Source of the DNA: Pycnococcus provasolii
Lineage: Eukaryota; Chlorophyta; Pseudoscourfieldiophyceae; Pseudoscourfieldiales
Assembly: GCA_049487715.1 (NCBI GenBank)
Contig: CP150562.1
Span: 650,249-714,248, forward strand
Length of the DNA: 64,000 nucleotides
Reading direction: 5' to 3'
Under the pieces are notes generated by a model, which worked only from the letters and a program-made list of their open reading frames with translations, did no database searches and was not told where the DNA came from. Below are positions 1-9,325 of this stretch, one piece after another. Position 1 is the first letter of the stretch, and every line of letters starts with the position of its first letter. A program made the position numbers and the translations under genes.

Positions 1-192
1 GGCGAGTTTGCGCATGCGACGGAAGACGCTGACATCGCTTCTGCGGCGTACGCGGAGGTGAAGAGGCGTTGCCAGCACGGCCTGGACTATTTGCTGCGAG
101 AGAGGTCAAACGACCCGTTCCAGAGCCTCTTGCCAAGGGTGGCTTACGAGCAGATGTATGGAAAGTCTGCACCCACATTTCCTCTGAGGTGA
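1..192 (+). CDS. C-terminal end of an unidentified protein (partial)
   Basis: Frame 1 is open from the window edge to TGA at 190-192 and encodes the last 63 residues of a protein. The tail is rich in charged residues and ends YEQMYGKSAPTFPLR. Two TGTAAC motifs at 294-299 and 307-312 lie where a green-algal poly(A) signal is expected, which supports a real 3' end. I do not recognise the family. The 5' part lies outside the window, so neither start nor exon structure can be judged. Confidence 0.6.
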   Translation, partial: GEFAHATEDADIASAAYAEVKRRCQHGLDYLLRERSNDPFQSLLPRVAYEQMYGKSAPTFPLR

Positions 193-293
193 TGAGTGGA
201 GGTGGTGGTTGTGGCGCAGTGGCGGTGGCGGTGTGATTTCCCTTGTTGTTTTTCTGCATACATTCTTTTTTTCTTTTCTACTTTTACAATAAA

Positions 294-312
294 TGTAACT
301 AACTTTTGTAAC
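294..312 (+). terminator. UGUAAC polyadenylation signals
   Basis: Two TGTAAC copies (294-299, 307-312) about 100 bp after the stop of the partial gene. TGTAA is the known chlorophyte poly(A) signal and recurs after many genes here. Confidence 0.5.
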
Positions 313-720
313 GTGTGGTCCTTTCTTGACGCCTGTCGTCTCTCGTTTGTAGGGTTAGGGCTACGGTCCATCGGTTATTCCGCTCGTGAGAAAATTCACA
401 AGTGCCGCGCAATACTTTTTGCCGTGCCCAGATGCACCATCAAACGCGATCGGTGCATCGAGCCACTCGCGAACACGTTGTTCCGTAAGGCGTTGCACTT
501 CGCCTACGGGAATGCGCGTTGTGTATCGCTTGTACTTTTCTTGAGAGCTTTGGATCGCCATCGCTCGCCTTGTTGCATTTGATGACGCCGTTGCAATCTT
601 TGTAACGCCCGCCCGTCATGTCCCACAGCCAGTTGGAAATGGCAAGCAAAAGTATGTCCTTGTCGGGAGCAGCTTCGCCTCGCGACCGCTTACCTCCTTG
701 GCCTTGAGTCTGTGCGGCAC

Positions 721-828
721 TCCTTGCACCGTTCACGCCGGCGATTGTGTGCGCATATTGAGCCGCCACCACATTCCTTGCATCGTGAACGGCGGCGATT
801 GTGCACGCATATCGATTTGCCACCACAT
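721..828. repeat. 54-bp tandem repeat, two diverged full copies
   Basis: Copies at 721-774 and 775-828 both start TCCTTGCA and end CCACCACAT, and both contain GGCGATTGTG. A third start (TCCTTGCACGAG) follows at 829. The unit is 18 codons long, so any frame through it stays open; on the minus strand it reads as a repeated 18-residue block. Confidence 0.75.
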
Positions 829-1156
829 TCCTTGCACGAGTTACGAGACGGCGGCGGCCCTTGAAGGCTTGAAGTCGCACCCAGGCTCGCCGTCGCACAT
901 CGCGGTCGCAAACCGCGCGACGTCGCCCCCCACCACCTCTTGTTGCGCCGTTGAAGGCTCGTCGTCGTCGACCACACCCATTCCACCATAGATCACAACA
1001 ACTCACTGTTGTGTTGTTTGACTTGTTTCCTAATCTTAGACTCAAAAACTTCCCTTTGTTGCGCAACCGGGATCCCGAAACTCCCCCCCCCCCCAAGGGC
1101 CCAGGTGAGGGATTGCTATCTTTCGGTCAAAATTTTATCCATTTCCTTGCCGCACG

Positions 1157-2155
1157 ATGGCGAAGTTGGCGCCAGCTGTGACTCATGTATCTGTGCCGCG
1201 TGTACCTCCTTTCAGAGCAGCTCCTTCTTGCTCTCGGCGTTTAGCTCATCCCGTTTCCCCCTCTCGTTTTCAGGCCTCTTCTTCCGATACCTTGGTTTCC
1301 TCTCCCGATCACGTTCACCCCATCGTTGTCAACATCGAGCACACAGACTGCTTCGGCATGGTGTTCTACGGAAACTACTTCAGGTTCATGGAAGAGGCGC
1401 GCGAATCGCTCTTCGGGGGTTCCTCTTCTCTGGCCGCGGCTCGTCGGAGAATACGGCTCCTTTCCATCTCGTCGGCCAAATGGGCAGCTTCTGCGCGACT
1501 TGGCGACGTTCTACGTGTACGCACGACGATTATTTCTGAAGAGAGTTCTACGTGCGACAGTGGTGATGGTGACGAACGTGTCGTAAATCTAGAGCAGGTG
1601 GTTGAGAATACAGACGGAAAGACGTTCATGGCCGCGTCCGCGACGTGCCGAGTCGCGCACGAAGACGATAGCTGGAACACTAACGTCGTAGCTGATGAAA
1701 TAAACGATAGCAAACTGGACGATGCCGACGTTGACTTTAGTGCGACGGTACCATACTGCGTGGGTACGTCAGACGTCGACGCGAGCGGGTGTATCAACGA
1801 AGTTGCGGTGATGCGTGCGTTCGAGAGAGGGCGTACGGCGTGCCTCGGCGTATCTTCGTCGACTGACGACGCAAGCAACGACGCAAGCAACGGCGCATCT
1901 ACGTTGATGGCGTTGCAAGAGGCGGGCGTGTTGGTTGTAGTCACGCGCATGAAGGACTTTTGTTACGTTGGGGCGCCACCTCGGTACGGCCGCGAGCTCA
2001 TTGCGCAGACTTCGTGCCGCACGTCTGCGGCCGGTGCGAAGTTGGATTTTCACCAGTGGTTGGAATGCGCGTCGACGGGCGCGACAGTCGCGCGCGCGAA
2101 CGTGACGTGCCTCTGCGTGGGCGAGGATGGAAGGAGGAAGCGCTTGCCCATCTGA
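1157..2155 (+). CDS. Tandem-hotdog acyl-CoA/acyl-ACP thioesterase, probably plastid
   Basis: 332 residues. Residues 1-45 are rich in Ser, Ala, Pro and Arg with almost no acids, like a plastid transit peptide. The first 4-hydroxybenzoyl-CoA-thioesterase hotdog starts near residue 55 and contains HTDCFGMVFYGNYFRFMEEA, the family signature with the catalytic Asp. A second, weaker hotdog begins near residue 196 with VGTSDVDASGCINEV and runs to the C-terminus (LDFHQWLECASTGATVARA). By homology it hydrolyses acyl-CoA or acyl-ACP thioesters. In plastids such enzymes release fatty or keto acids, or act on DHNA-CoA in phylloquinone synthesis; the sequence does not decide the substrate. The ATG at 1157 is the first in frame and gives the transit peptide. 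Confidence 0.8.
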   Translation: MAKLAPAVTHVSVPRVPPFRAAPSCSRRLAHPVSPSRFQASSSDTLVSSPDHVHPIVVNIEHTDCFGMVFYGNYFRFMEEARESLFGGSSSLAAARRRIRLLSISSAKWAASARLGDVLRVRTTIISEESSTCDSGDGDERVVNLEQVVENTDGKTFMAASATCRVAHEDDSWNTNVVADEINDSKLDDADVDFSATVPYCVGTSDVDASGCINEVAVMRAFERGRTACLGVSSSTDDASNDASNGASTLMALQEAGVLVVVTRMKDFCYVGAPPRYGRELIAQTSCRTSAAGAKLDFHQWLECASTGATVARANVTCLCVGEDGRRKRLPI

Positions 2156-3334
2156 TGGAATGTACATTTTTTTTATAAATAAAAAATACTTGCTTCGTGC
2201 AACAACAACAACAGCATTAATGGCTACAACACGCACCTAAGCTTATCGTATATAAAGATTCGCTCCATTCCAAAACTCCCTCCCAAAATTTCGTTCCCCT
2301 GGAAATTGGGTAAACCTGGATAGTTACAGAAATCCGGGGATTGGAAATTGGGGCTTTGGTAGTATAAAATTACGACACCCCCCCGAAAAGCATCCGGGTC
2401 AGGAACCAACCGGTATCCCCAAAATTCCAAAAAGCTACAGGGAAAAAAAGAACTAGCCGTTGGGGAAAAAAGAAAAGGAAAAAAAGGCCGCGTGCCCCGG
2501 GGTCCACCAAAATTTCCTCCTTTTGAGCCCAACCTACTTGGACTTCCTTCCCGAGTCCCGACCCGACAAAAGCTCCCTCGCAGCCCGCTCCCAAAAAAGA
2601 GCCTCGGAAGAAAACCGGTACCCCCATTTGGTTGAGGTAGCCGTTGGCGCATCGTGGCCCCGCCTTGCGCACAGGGAGCTCCCTTGTTCCCGACAACATA
2701 CAGCCCCGAGAGAACGTTCCCCGACCTATTCCTACACTGTTGTTCTCGAGGCGCCAAAACCACTCCTTTTCCTCTTTTTCCCTCGGTGCTCGCCCCTCCC
2801 TCTCCCTCATTTTCAAATACATCACGTCATTCCATTCTTTCCCTTTAGCTAGGTAAGTTTGAAACATGTCTGCCATGTCTGCTCTGCTTTTTGTGTTTTT
2901 GTGTTTGTGTTTTTGTGTTTTGTTTTGTCCTTGTTATTTTTCCTATGTTGTTACTGTGCTTTGTTAGTTTTCGTGTGCTTTGTTAGGTTTCGTGTATGGC
3001 TCTTCTCTGCTTTTTTTTTATAGTGCAGGAGCTATATGGCTTTTTATGGCTTTAGAGTCCTGGTGGTTGAAAATACAGCTCGACCAGTTTGTACCGGACA
3101 CGTGTGCCATGAAGACTGGGAACGTTTTCTTCGCGAAAAAACATACATACAGAAAAGCTTTTGCGTTCACACAACATACACCCTGCTCTCACCCAAACGG
3201 GCAACCTTGCCTGCAAAACGCGCGCGCGTGTCCCACTTTCTGCCTCATTTCTCGACTTTTCGACTTTTCGCGCCTGTTTCTGACTCTTCGCACAAAAACA
3301 CAACAAAACACAACCTTTCCTCCTCTGCAGAACC
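2156..3334. other. Promoter, 5' UTR exon and 5' UTR intron of the HMG gene
   Basis: No coding gene is supported. The first ~500 bases hold the thioesterase 3' UTR and a presumed promoter. A strong donor (AG|GTAAGT) lies at 2853 and a pyrimidine-rich acceptor (CCTCTGCAG) ends at 3330, four bases before the HMG start codon. The region between is T-rich, as expected for an intron. Confidence 0.5.
2853..3330 (+). other. Predicted 5' UTR intron of the HMG-WW-HMG gene
   Basis: Donor GTAAGT at 2853-2858, acceptor CAG at 3328-3330, T-rich interior. Predicted from splice consensus only; transcript data would confirm it. Confidence 0.5.
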
Positions 3335-4288
3335 ATGGTGAAGAGCGACGTACGTGCCTACAACTGAAACTTGCCTGATTTCTCCTTTTTTTTGCATGGA
3401 CACGCGCCTTCCTTTCAAAATTCCTCGAATTTTTTGAATTTCAAACTGCACATATGCAAACGAAACACGCAATTCAACGCGTGCTGCTCACAAGAAACTA
3501 ACACAAATAAACAACCGTCTCCTGCACAAACAAAACACAGCGTCCCAAGGACCCCAATGCGCCGAAGCGCGCGAAGTCTGCGTACTTCTTCTTCCTGTAC
3601 GTAGCACACAACCTGCCCCCGCGGCCCCTCGCTCCATTTTCAAATTTCAAAAAAAAATTAGTCTCAAACCAGGAGCACTAACACGTGAACACTGCAACCA
3701 CTGCAACGTAAACAAAACGCGCACTTTTACAAACACAGGGATGACGCCCGTGACAAGGTGAAGAAAAAGAACCCCACTGCCGGCTTTGGCGAGCTCGGAA
3801 AGCTCATGGGCGACATGTGGTCCAAGCTCTCTGAGAAGGAGAAGCTGACGTACCAGAAGAAGGCTGACAAGGACAAGGAGCGCTACAACGCTGAGAAGGA
3901 GGCATACGTGCCCCCGACGCCGCCGGTTCCGAAGGACTGGTGCGAGGCGCAGGACCCCAACACGGGCAAGACGTACTACTACAACCGCAAGACGTCCGAG
4001 ACGACCTGGAGCCGCCCCGAGGCTGCTCCACTGAAGCTCAAGAAGAAGAAGAAGGACCCCGACGCGCCCAAGCGCGCGAAGTCTGCGTACTTCTTCTTCA
4101 TGGACGCCGTGCGCGCGGACACGAAGAAGAAGAACCCGACCGCCACGATTGGCGAGCTCGGAAAGCTCATGGGTGCCGCGTGGTCCAAGATCGCGGACAA
4201 GGACAAGGCGAAGTACCAGAAGCAGGCGGAAGAGGACAAGGGGCGCTACGAGCGGGCCAAGGCAGAGTACGAGCGCACCAAGGCGTAA
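3335..4288 (+). CDS. HMG-box / WW / HMG-box protein, three coding exons
   Basis: Coding exons 3335-3349, 3541-3596 and 3739-4288 join in frame to give 206 residues. Donors are GTACGT at 3350 and 3597; acceptors are CAG ending at 3540 and 3738. Order: HMG box 1 (about residues 6-80, starting RPKDPNAPKRAKSAYFFFL), a WW domain (about 90-125, KDWCEAQDPNTGKTYYYN and the second Trp in SETTWSRP), a Lys-rich linker, then HMG box 2 (about 137-206, DPDAPKRAKSAYFFFMDAVR). HMG boxes bend DNA in the minor groove and WW domains bind Pro-rich or phospho-Ser-Pro peptides, so a chromatin protein recruiting a Pro-rich partner is a reasonable inference. Box 1 carries two introns while the very similar box 2 has none. 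A TGTAAC lies at 4308-4313. Confidence 0.85.
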
Positions 4289-4307
4289 GCTGCGCCGCGG
4301 TTGGGGA

Positions 4308-4313
4308 TGTAAC
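4308..4313 (+). terminator. UGUAAC polyadenylation signal of the HMG gene
   Basis: TGTAAC 20 bp after the HMG stop codon, matching the chlorophyte signal. Confidence 0.5.
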
Positions 4314-4565
4314 CCGTGTTGAAGGAAACGGAACGCCGGAATTCGCACCAAAGAAGGACGCACTCTTCTCAATCCATCGTTTTTATTCAGGTACTATGTA
4401 TGATGAATTACAAGATATTTTGGTTTTCAAAAAACTTTTTAAAAAAAGGGAGAGGGACCCACCCCTACAGTGACGAAAGTTTCGGATCTAAGAGGCCGGG
4501 CAACACGCAGAAAGCATACAACCTGTGCATGCATGCCAGCCTGCCGCCCTAGTCTATAAAGAACC

Positions 4566-4622
4566 CGGCAGCACAGGGCAGCACAGGGTGGCATAACCAG
4601 CCTGCCAGCCTGCCAGCCTGCC
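4566..4622. repeat. Short direct repeats (GCAGCACAGGG x2, CAGCCTGC x3)
   Basis: Two adjacent near-identical 10-11 bp units are followed by three 8-bp units. They look like simple slippage products with no further feature attached. Confidence 0.6.
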
Positions 4623-5193
4623 ATCCCATGATGCCTATGATAATGATTGAGGGGTTAACCGGTGGCTCCGGGAGTCTGCACGTCAGGGGCCCATTCCTGT
4701 ACTACGAGTAGGAAGCCTAGAGGGGTTGGTTGGCAGAGAACGAACCAGCGAGCTCGAGAGGGAAACAAACGTCTGTGGTGGTTCCAAAGGGAACGAAAAA
4801 AGTCAAAGCCTCCAAGGAAAAAAGCAACCCCAATTCGTGGAGACAATCTTTGGTTTAGATCTTTTTGCCGACGGATTCCACTGGGACTCGTTCTTTTGGA
4901 GCCTGTGAGAGCCTAGTATTCCCTATTGGAAATTGTGGCCCAAATCGGTTTTGCTCAATCTCAGGCCCCCCTTCCCCCCTCCAAACACCCCGTCCCCCGT
5001 CGCTCTAACCCGTTTTTGAGCCAACCAATCATTCTAGTTTTTGGTCATCTCCACTTGTGCTCTTGTATTGTATGGCGCAACACGTGCCTTCTCTTCCTCT
5101 TCCTCTTTCTCGCGATTCATCTGCGTCGCACCTGGAGAAGTTGCTTACGGTGGTCCTGCGGTCCCTGCTCCTGGTGGTCTACCTTTAAAGAAA

Positions 5194-7104
5194 ATGAATA
5201 CGCCGTCTTTTGTGGGGGTCGAAGAGATGTCAGACAAGTCCAGAGACTTGGCTCCTGCTGTTTTGGAATCTCCAGAGATTCCGACTTCGGGGCAATCTCC
5301 TCGAGATATCAGTCATCAGCACCACCACCAGCTGGAGATGAGGAGCTCACTTGACGTACCGGTGGCGTGTGGAGCAGCGGCATCCTTGATGATGCCTGGT
5401 GTTGCGCAACCGACAGCACCCGCGAACGTCGACGCGACGACGACGTGCGTCAGTGCTGACGTCAACGCGAGTGCGCTCGCAGCCACAACCACGGGCTACG
5501 ATCTTCCACCGCGCATAAGCCTACCAGGATGCCTGCCAGATGCTGCACATCCGGTCAGCGTGCTGCAGCAGGCTGGTGTGAAAACAAGTCAGCACGACCT
5601 GCAGCACAACGTGAGCACATCAGGAGCTGGTGAACCGTCCAGTGCGGCACCACCAAGGAATCACCACGAAGTTCACGCAGGCATCGCCGCCGCGGAAGAA
5701 GCGGCACGTGCGATGGGACTTCCCGACGAAGAAGCGACCGCCATCGCACACGCCGCGGCCGCCGCCGCGGCTGCCGCGCACGCGGCTGCGGAAGCTCCTC
5801 AGGTTGTGCCCTCGCTGACAGAAGCGCAGCTCAAGGAAGTCGCGTCCACGTCTGCGCCTGCTGGCTCGTCTGCAACGCCACTCAACAAAGGCTCGCACTG
5901 GAGCGAGCAGGAGCACCTCTCATTCCTCCTTGGCCTGCAAAAGCTCGGCAAGGGAAACTGGAGAGCACTCAGCCGCGTGTTCGTGCCAAGCCGAACGCCC
6001 GTGCAGGTTGCAAGTCACGCGCAAAAGCATTTTCTAAGACACACCGGCCTTGGGAAGCGAAACAGCCGCTTCGCATCCATTGAGAAGGTGTTCTTGGAGT
6101 GGCTCGCCACGGACAACAAAGCCTTGCCGTCCACGCACGTCGACGCGAAGCAGACCATCGACCGCTTCTTCGCGTCGTTGCGTGGCCACGTGCTGCGCGA
6201 CCACGCCACCACGCTTACCGCCAACGTGCCATCCACATCGGCGGATTTGAACCAGGCACCTACACCCCCCTCCCCGGAAAGCCACCACGCTGTCCAGGGA
6301 CAGCACGTGCAGCAGCCGTCGTTGCCCTCGTACACGGAGATGGCTGCGCAACCTTGGTTTCCACTCGCTCTGGCGCCATTTCCCATCAACAGTCTTCAGA
6401 CGTCTCTTTCACCACCTCTCTTCCCTAGCGGACACCAGCTGCTTTCGTTCTCACAGGGTGCCATCCCTGGACCGTCGCCTATGGTGTATCCCGATCTTGC
6501 CTCAGCATACGCGAGGGCGCAGGCGGCATTTAACATGCAGCAGCAGCAGCAGCAGCAGCAGCTCATGCGAATGCAGGAGCAGCAGGAGGAAGGTGCGGCC
6601 GTGGCACCTCCACCGACTATGGTGACGGCAGATGCATCGGGGCATGCGGCACGACCACCACCGCCTCCGCCGCCTCCTCCTCCTTCTGCCACCAAATCGG
6701 CGGGGACGAAGAGAAAATCTTTCCACGGGCCGTCATCTTCTCCCAAAAAAGGAGGCAAGGGTGTGACGGTGGAGTACACTGCCTCGCCAATTTGTCGGCC
6801 AATTGCGCACCGTGCGGATGACGACAACAATGCCGCGGTGAAGGTGGTTGAGAAGGAGCTTGCCGCGGCAGTGGCAGAGGCGAACGAATTTGGCGACGCG
6901 ATGGTTCCCGTCGTTCCAGGCATGCTCGAGCCCGAGCATGGTGTCGCGGAAGGCGGCGACATGCCAAAGCGAATGCGCCTGAGTGCATTTAGCCTCGCTT
7001 CGGAGGGTCCGGTTTGGACGCCACGCATACGCGTCAACGTTGCCAGCGCCATGAAGCAAGTCAAGAAGTGGGAGGACGTAAATCAGTACGGATTCATGGA
7101 GTGA
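5194..7104 (+). CDS. SHAQKYF-class single-MYB transcription factor
   Basis: 636 residues from the first in-frame ATG, in good context (AAAATGAAT). One MYB repeat lies at about residues 232-285: HWSEQEHLSFLLGLQKLGKG, the third-helix motif SHAQKHFLR, and an R-T-P-V-Q-V-A-SHAQK run. This is the plant CCA1/REVEILLE and I-box-binding type, single-repeat DNA-binding factors in clock, light and sugar control. The flanks are low complexity: Ala runs near 180, a Gln run (CAG repeat, 6538-6561) and a Pro run (6654-6684). A conserved-looking C-terminal patch (KKWEDVNQYGFME) ends the protein. SHAQKHF replaces the usual SHAQKYF Tyr with His. Whether it is a clock gene cannot be told from sequence. Confidence 0.85.
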   Translation: MNTPSFVGVEEMSDKSRDLAPAVLESPEIPTSGQSPRDISHQHHHQLEMRSSLDVPVACGAAASLMMPGVAQPTAPANVDATTTCVSADVNASALAATTTGYDLPPRISLPGCLPDAAHPVSVLQQAGVKTSQHDLQHNVSTSGAGEPSSAAPPRNHHEVHAGIAAAEEAARAMGLPDEEATAIAHAAAAAAAAAHAAAEAPQVVPSLTEAQLKEVASTSAPAGSSATPLNKGSHWSEQEHLSFLLGLQKLGKGNWRALSRVFVPSRTPVQVASHAQKHFLRHTGLGKRNSRFASIEKVFLEWLATDNKALPSTHVDAKQTIDRFFASLRGHVLRDHATTLTANVPSTSADLNQAPTPPSPESHHAVQGQHVQQPSLPSYTEMAAQPWFPLALAPFPINSLQTSLSPPLFPSGHQLLSFSQGAIPGPSPMVYPDLASAYARAQAAFNMQQQQQQQQLMRMQEQQEEGAAVAPPPTMVTADASGHAARPPPPPPPPPPSATKSAGTKRKSFHGPSSSPKKGGKGVTVEYTASPICRPIAHRADDDNNAAVKVVEKELAAAVAEANEFGDAMVPVVPGMLEPEHGVAEGGDMPKRMRLSAFSLASEGPVWTPRIRVNVASAMKQVKKWEDVNQYGFME

Positions 7105-7306
7105 ATTGAGTGAAGCTTTGTGTCCACCTGCTTCCTTTTTGTCGTGTGTTTTACTACTACAATTAACAACATTCTATTCTTTGTTTTTTCTTTCCTTCAG
7201 CACCACTTCCTATGCAAACTCAAAAAAAAAAAAAAATCTTCTCGTGACACAAAGGTGGGGGAAAAGTTATTTGTTGCGTGTCCGCATCTCTCGCCTCAGC
7301 CTCCTC

Positions 7307-7942
7307 TTAGGTTTCGTCCGTTGAGAATGGCGACCCAAATGCGTAGTACGCGTTCACCGCGCCTCCGAAGTTTTCGAGCATCGCCCTGACTGTCGGCTTG
7401 CGGTCCGCTTCGATGGGTGTATCAATGCGCGAGATGACGAAATACCTTCCCTGTTCGTATACAGTTTTTCCCATGGAGTGTGCTGGTATGGCGTTTCCTT
7501 CCTTGTCTTTAGAGACTGTGTCGAATACCTGCACTTCCTCGTCGTCCATTTGCGCTCGTAAGGTGGTGACGCCCTTGACGTCGACGACGATGGCGGTGAC
7601 TTCGCCTTCTTCGGACTCCTCCGCCTTGACTTCCATGGGCAGTCCGTAGTTTTCGCGCCCTGCCGCGCTTTCGTACTCCTGTACGGCCCACCTGAACATT
7701 TGCTTCATGAAGTCTGATCGCGGGATTCGCGACGGGATCTCCGCCTTGGACAGGTACGCGAATCCTGAAATGACGGCGGATGAGCCATCCGAGCCATCGG
7801 ACCGAGCCCTAATAACCCTTTGAGAAGACGAAGAACGAGAACGAAATGAAGAAGGTTTTCTGACACAGCGAGCACGAAGACGACAAGACGAGTGGCGCAA
7901 AGAAGACGTTGACGAGGCGGAATGCTGCACGGGAACCATCAT
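7307..7942 (-). CDS. Unidentified protein with organelle-targeting N-terminus
   Basis: 211 residues. The first ATG in frame is at 7942 (MMVPVQ). Residues 1-50 are Ser/Arg-rich and free of acids, typical of a plastid or mitochondrial presequence. The rest is a compact, mixed-charge soluble domain with SRIPRSDFMKQMFRWAVQEY near residue 70 and a C-terminal GRYFVISRIDTP. It looks like one conserved single-domain protein but I do not recognise the family. It is convergent with the upstream MYB gene, about 200 bp away. Confidence 0.7.
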   Translation of the reverse strand: MMVPVQHSASSTSSLRHSSCRLRARCVRKPSSFRSRSSSSQRVIRARSDGSDGSSAVISGFAYLSKAEIPSRIPRSDFMKQMFRWAVQEYESAAGRENYGLPMEVKAEESEEGEVTAIVVDVKGVTTLRAQMDDEEVQVFDTVSKDKEGNAIPAHSMGKTVYEQGRYFVISRIDTPIEADRKPTVRAMLENFGGAVNAYYAFGSPFSTDET

Positions 7943-8105
7943 CTTCACCAGCAAAAGAGGATGAATGCGGAGGGTCTCGAGAATGTGGTAGGGCGGCTAC
8001 TGTGGGAAAGGAGGAGAAGGCACCTTATCCAGAACCCTTTTGAGCAGTTGGAGACTTGGAGTTGGAGGGGCGTGGAAAAAAGCCAAGGAGCCCGGGAATA
8101 AGTGT

Positions 8106-8155
8106 TTGGGGGTTGGCGTTTTGGGGGTTGGTGTTTTGGGGGTTGGCGTTCTTCC
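8106..8155. repeat. ~17-bp tandem repeat, three units
   Basis: Three consecutive units of GGGGGTTGGYGTT followed by TTG lie just downstream of the stop of the methyltransferase gene. A slippage-type minisatellite. Confidence 0.7.
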
Positions 8156-8222
8156 TGTACAGCATTCGTCCTTCGCGTTTTCTTCTTCTTCCTTCATTAA
8201 CTTACTTATTCATCTCTCATTT

Positions 8223-8228
8223 GTTACA
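8223..8228 (-). terminator. UGUAAC polyadenylation signal of the methyltransferase gene
   Basis: GTTACA on the plus strand, TGTAAC in the sense of the gene, about 48 bp past its stop. Confidence 0.45.
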
Positions 8229-8275
8229 TACACACATACAGTTTTCTGAAGGCAGCTGTGGTAGGTACTTTACCT

Positions 8276-9325
8276 TTACCATATGATTTGACTACGCAGC
8301 TCGACGATCAAAACGGGGCTGTCCCTGCCGTTGTTCGTCTCGCTCCCGCGGGCCTCGTCGAGAGGGTGCGCGGCCGGCTCCGTCGCTGACACGAGCTCGA
8401 GCCCAAAGTCCGCGGCGCGATCCAAGAGCTCCGTTATCACAGCCGGATGGTGGCGCGGGATGTAAGAAAGCAGCGCCACGCCTCCCGGCCGAAGCCTCCG
8501 CGCGATAGTCGTGAGCAGCGAGCCCACCTGGCTGTGGAAGTACAGGCAGTCGCTCGCAAGAACGACGTCGTATGTGCCGCCCTCCTCCAGCTCAGGCGGC
8601 TGCCCCTCCGGTCCGAAGTCGCAGTCAACCGCCGAGCTCCAGTGCCGCGGCGGACCGCGGCCGGGACTCCGCGGCTCGTCCGACTCCCACAGGTGCCTTC
8701 GCACGCACAACTTCGAGCTCTCTGCGCCCCACGACTCGGCCGTAACGGCACCGCGTGCGAGAACCACCGACGGGAGCAGCCCGGCGAGGCTTTTGAAGCT
8801 GCAGTCGGTCATGGTCACTTTCGCACCAAAGGCGTGCGCGTGCAGCCCGCAGAGCCCGCGGCCACACCCTAGTTCGAGCACGTCACATAAAACGCCGCCG
8901 CCGCGGAGTCCAAAGAGCGCGCCGCTCCTCCGCTCGAGCTCTCGCGACAGCCGCAGCGATCCGCGCCACACCTTCATGCCAATGGCGTGTCCCGGTGCGG
9001 CGATGAGCGTGACTTCGTGGTTTCCGAGCACGAACACGTCGTCGCAACCGCCCGGTCCTACCGCGTGTCTCGTCACTGTCATTGCCGTCATCGAAGTCGT
9101 CGCCTCGTCGTCGTCGAAGAACAGCGACGCCCACTCTTCGAGCTGCTGCGCGCGTTCGTCGCTGTCTGTGATAGACGCACTACTACCGCCGCTTGACCTT
9201 GTGTGTTCGCTGTGTTGACCGTTCCGGAGCCTGGGTGCGAACTTATAGAAACCAACACCAAGATCAATCGTCCCAGGATCATGCATCCCAAGACCACCAC
9301 TACCACTAGGAGGAGGGGGAGGCAT
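8276..9325 (-). CDS. METTL21-like (Methyltransf_16) SAM-dependent methyltransferase
   Basis: 349 residues. The N-terminal ~110 are variable. The Rossmann-like methyltransferase core follows, with a family-typical GMKVWRGSLRLSRELE lead-in, motif I VLELGCGRGLCGL (SAM binding), a motif II acid in KVTMTDCS, and the motif IV region YDVVLASDCLYF. These match the METTL21/EEF1AKMT group, which methylates Lys on chaperones, eEF1A or eEF2. The exact target cannot be inferred. The start is the first ATG in frame. A GGGGTTAGG motif lies 69 bp upstream. Confidence 0.8.
   Translation of the reverse strand: MPPPPPSGSGGLGMHDPGTIDLGVGFYKFAPRLRNGQHSEHTRSSGGSSASITDSDERAQQLEEWASLFFDDDEATTSMTAMTVTRHAVGPGGCDDVFVLGNHEVTLIAAPGHAIGMKVWRGSLRLSRELERRSGALFGLRGGGVLCDVLELGCGRGLCGLHAHAFGAKVTMTDCSFKSLAGLLPSVVLARGAVTAESWGAESSKLCVRRHLWESDEPRSPGRGPPRHWSSAVDCDFGPEGQPPELEEGGTYDVVLASDCLYFHSQVGSLLTTIARRLRPGGVALLSYIPRHHPAVITELLDRAADFGLELVSATEPAAHPLDEARGSETNNGRDSPVLIVELRSQIIW

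Larger units (their letters stand above)
193..1156. other. Intergenic region, no convincing gene
   Basis: Holds the 3' UTR of the partial gene, a 54-bp tandem repeat (721-828) and the promoter of the thioesterase gene. Minus-strand frames between about 360 and 1096 are open for up to 218 codons, but the longest has no ATG at a sensible place and shows no family signature. I see no supported gene here. Confidence 0.4.
4289..5193. other. Intergenic region between HMG and MYB genes
   Basis: No gene supported. It holds the HMG 3' UTR, short direct repeats at 4566-4622 (two GCAGCACAGGG and three CAGCCTGC copies), and the long promoter or 5' leader of the MYB gene. The MYB frame stays open upstream to about 5041 but has no ATG there. 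Confidence 0.4.
7943..8275. other. Spacer between two minus-strand genes
   Basis: Contains the promoter of the 7307-7942 gene and the 3' UTR of the methyltransferase gene. Three GGGGGTTGGYGTTTT units of about 17 bp repeat in tandem at about 8106-8155. No gene is seen. Confidence 0.5.

Noticed and set aside
440-1096. Minus-strand gene over the 54-bp repeats
   Set aside because: No ATG in a good position, no known domain and the openness is due to the repeat unit being a multiple of three.
5041-5193. N-terminal extension of the MYB protein
   Set aside because: Open frame but no ATG before 5194; probably 5' leader.
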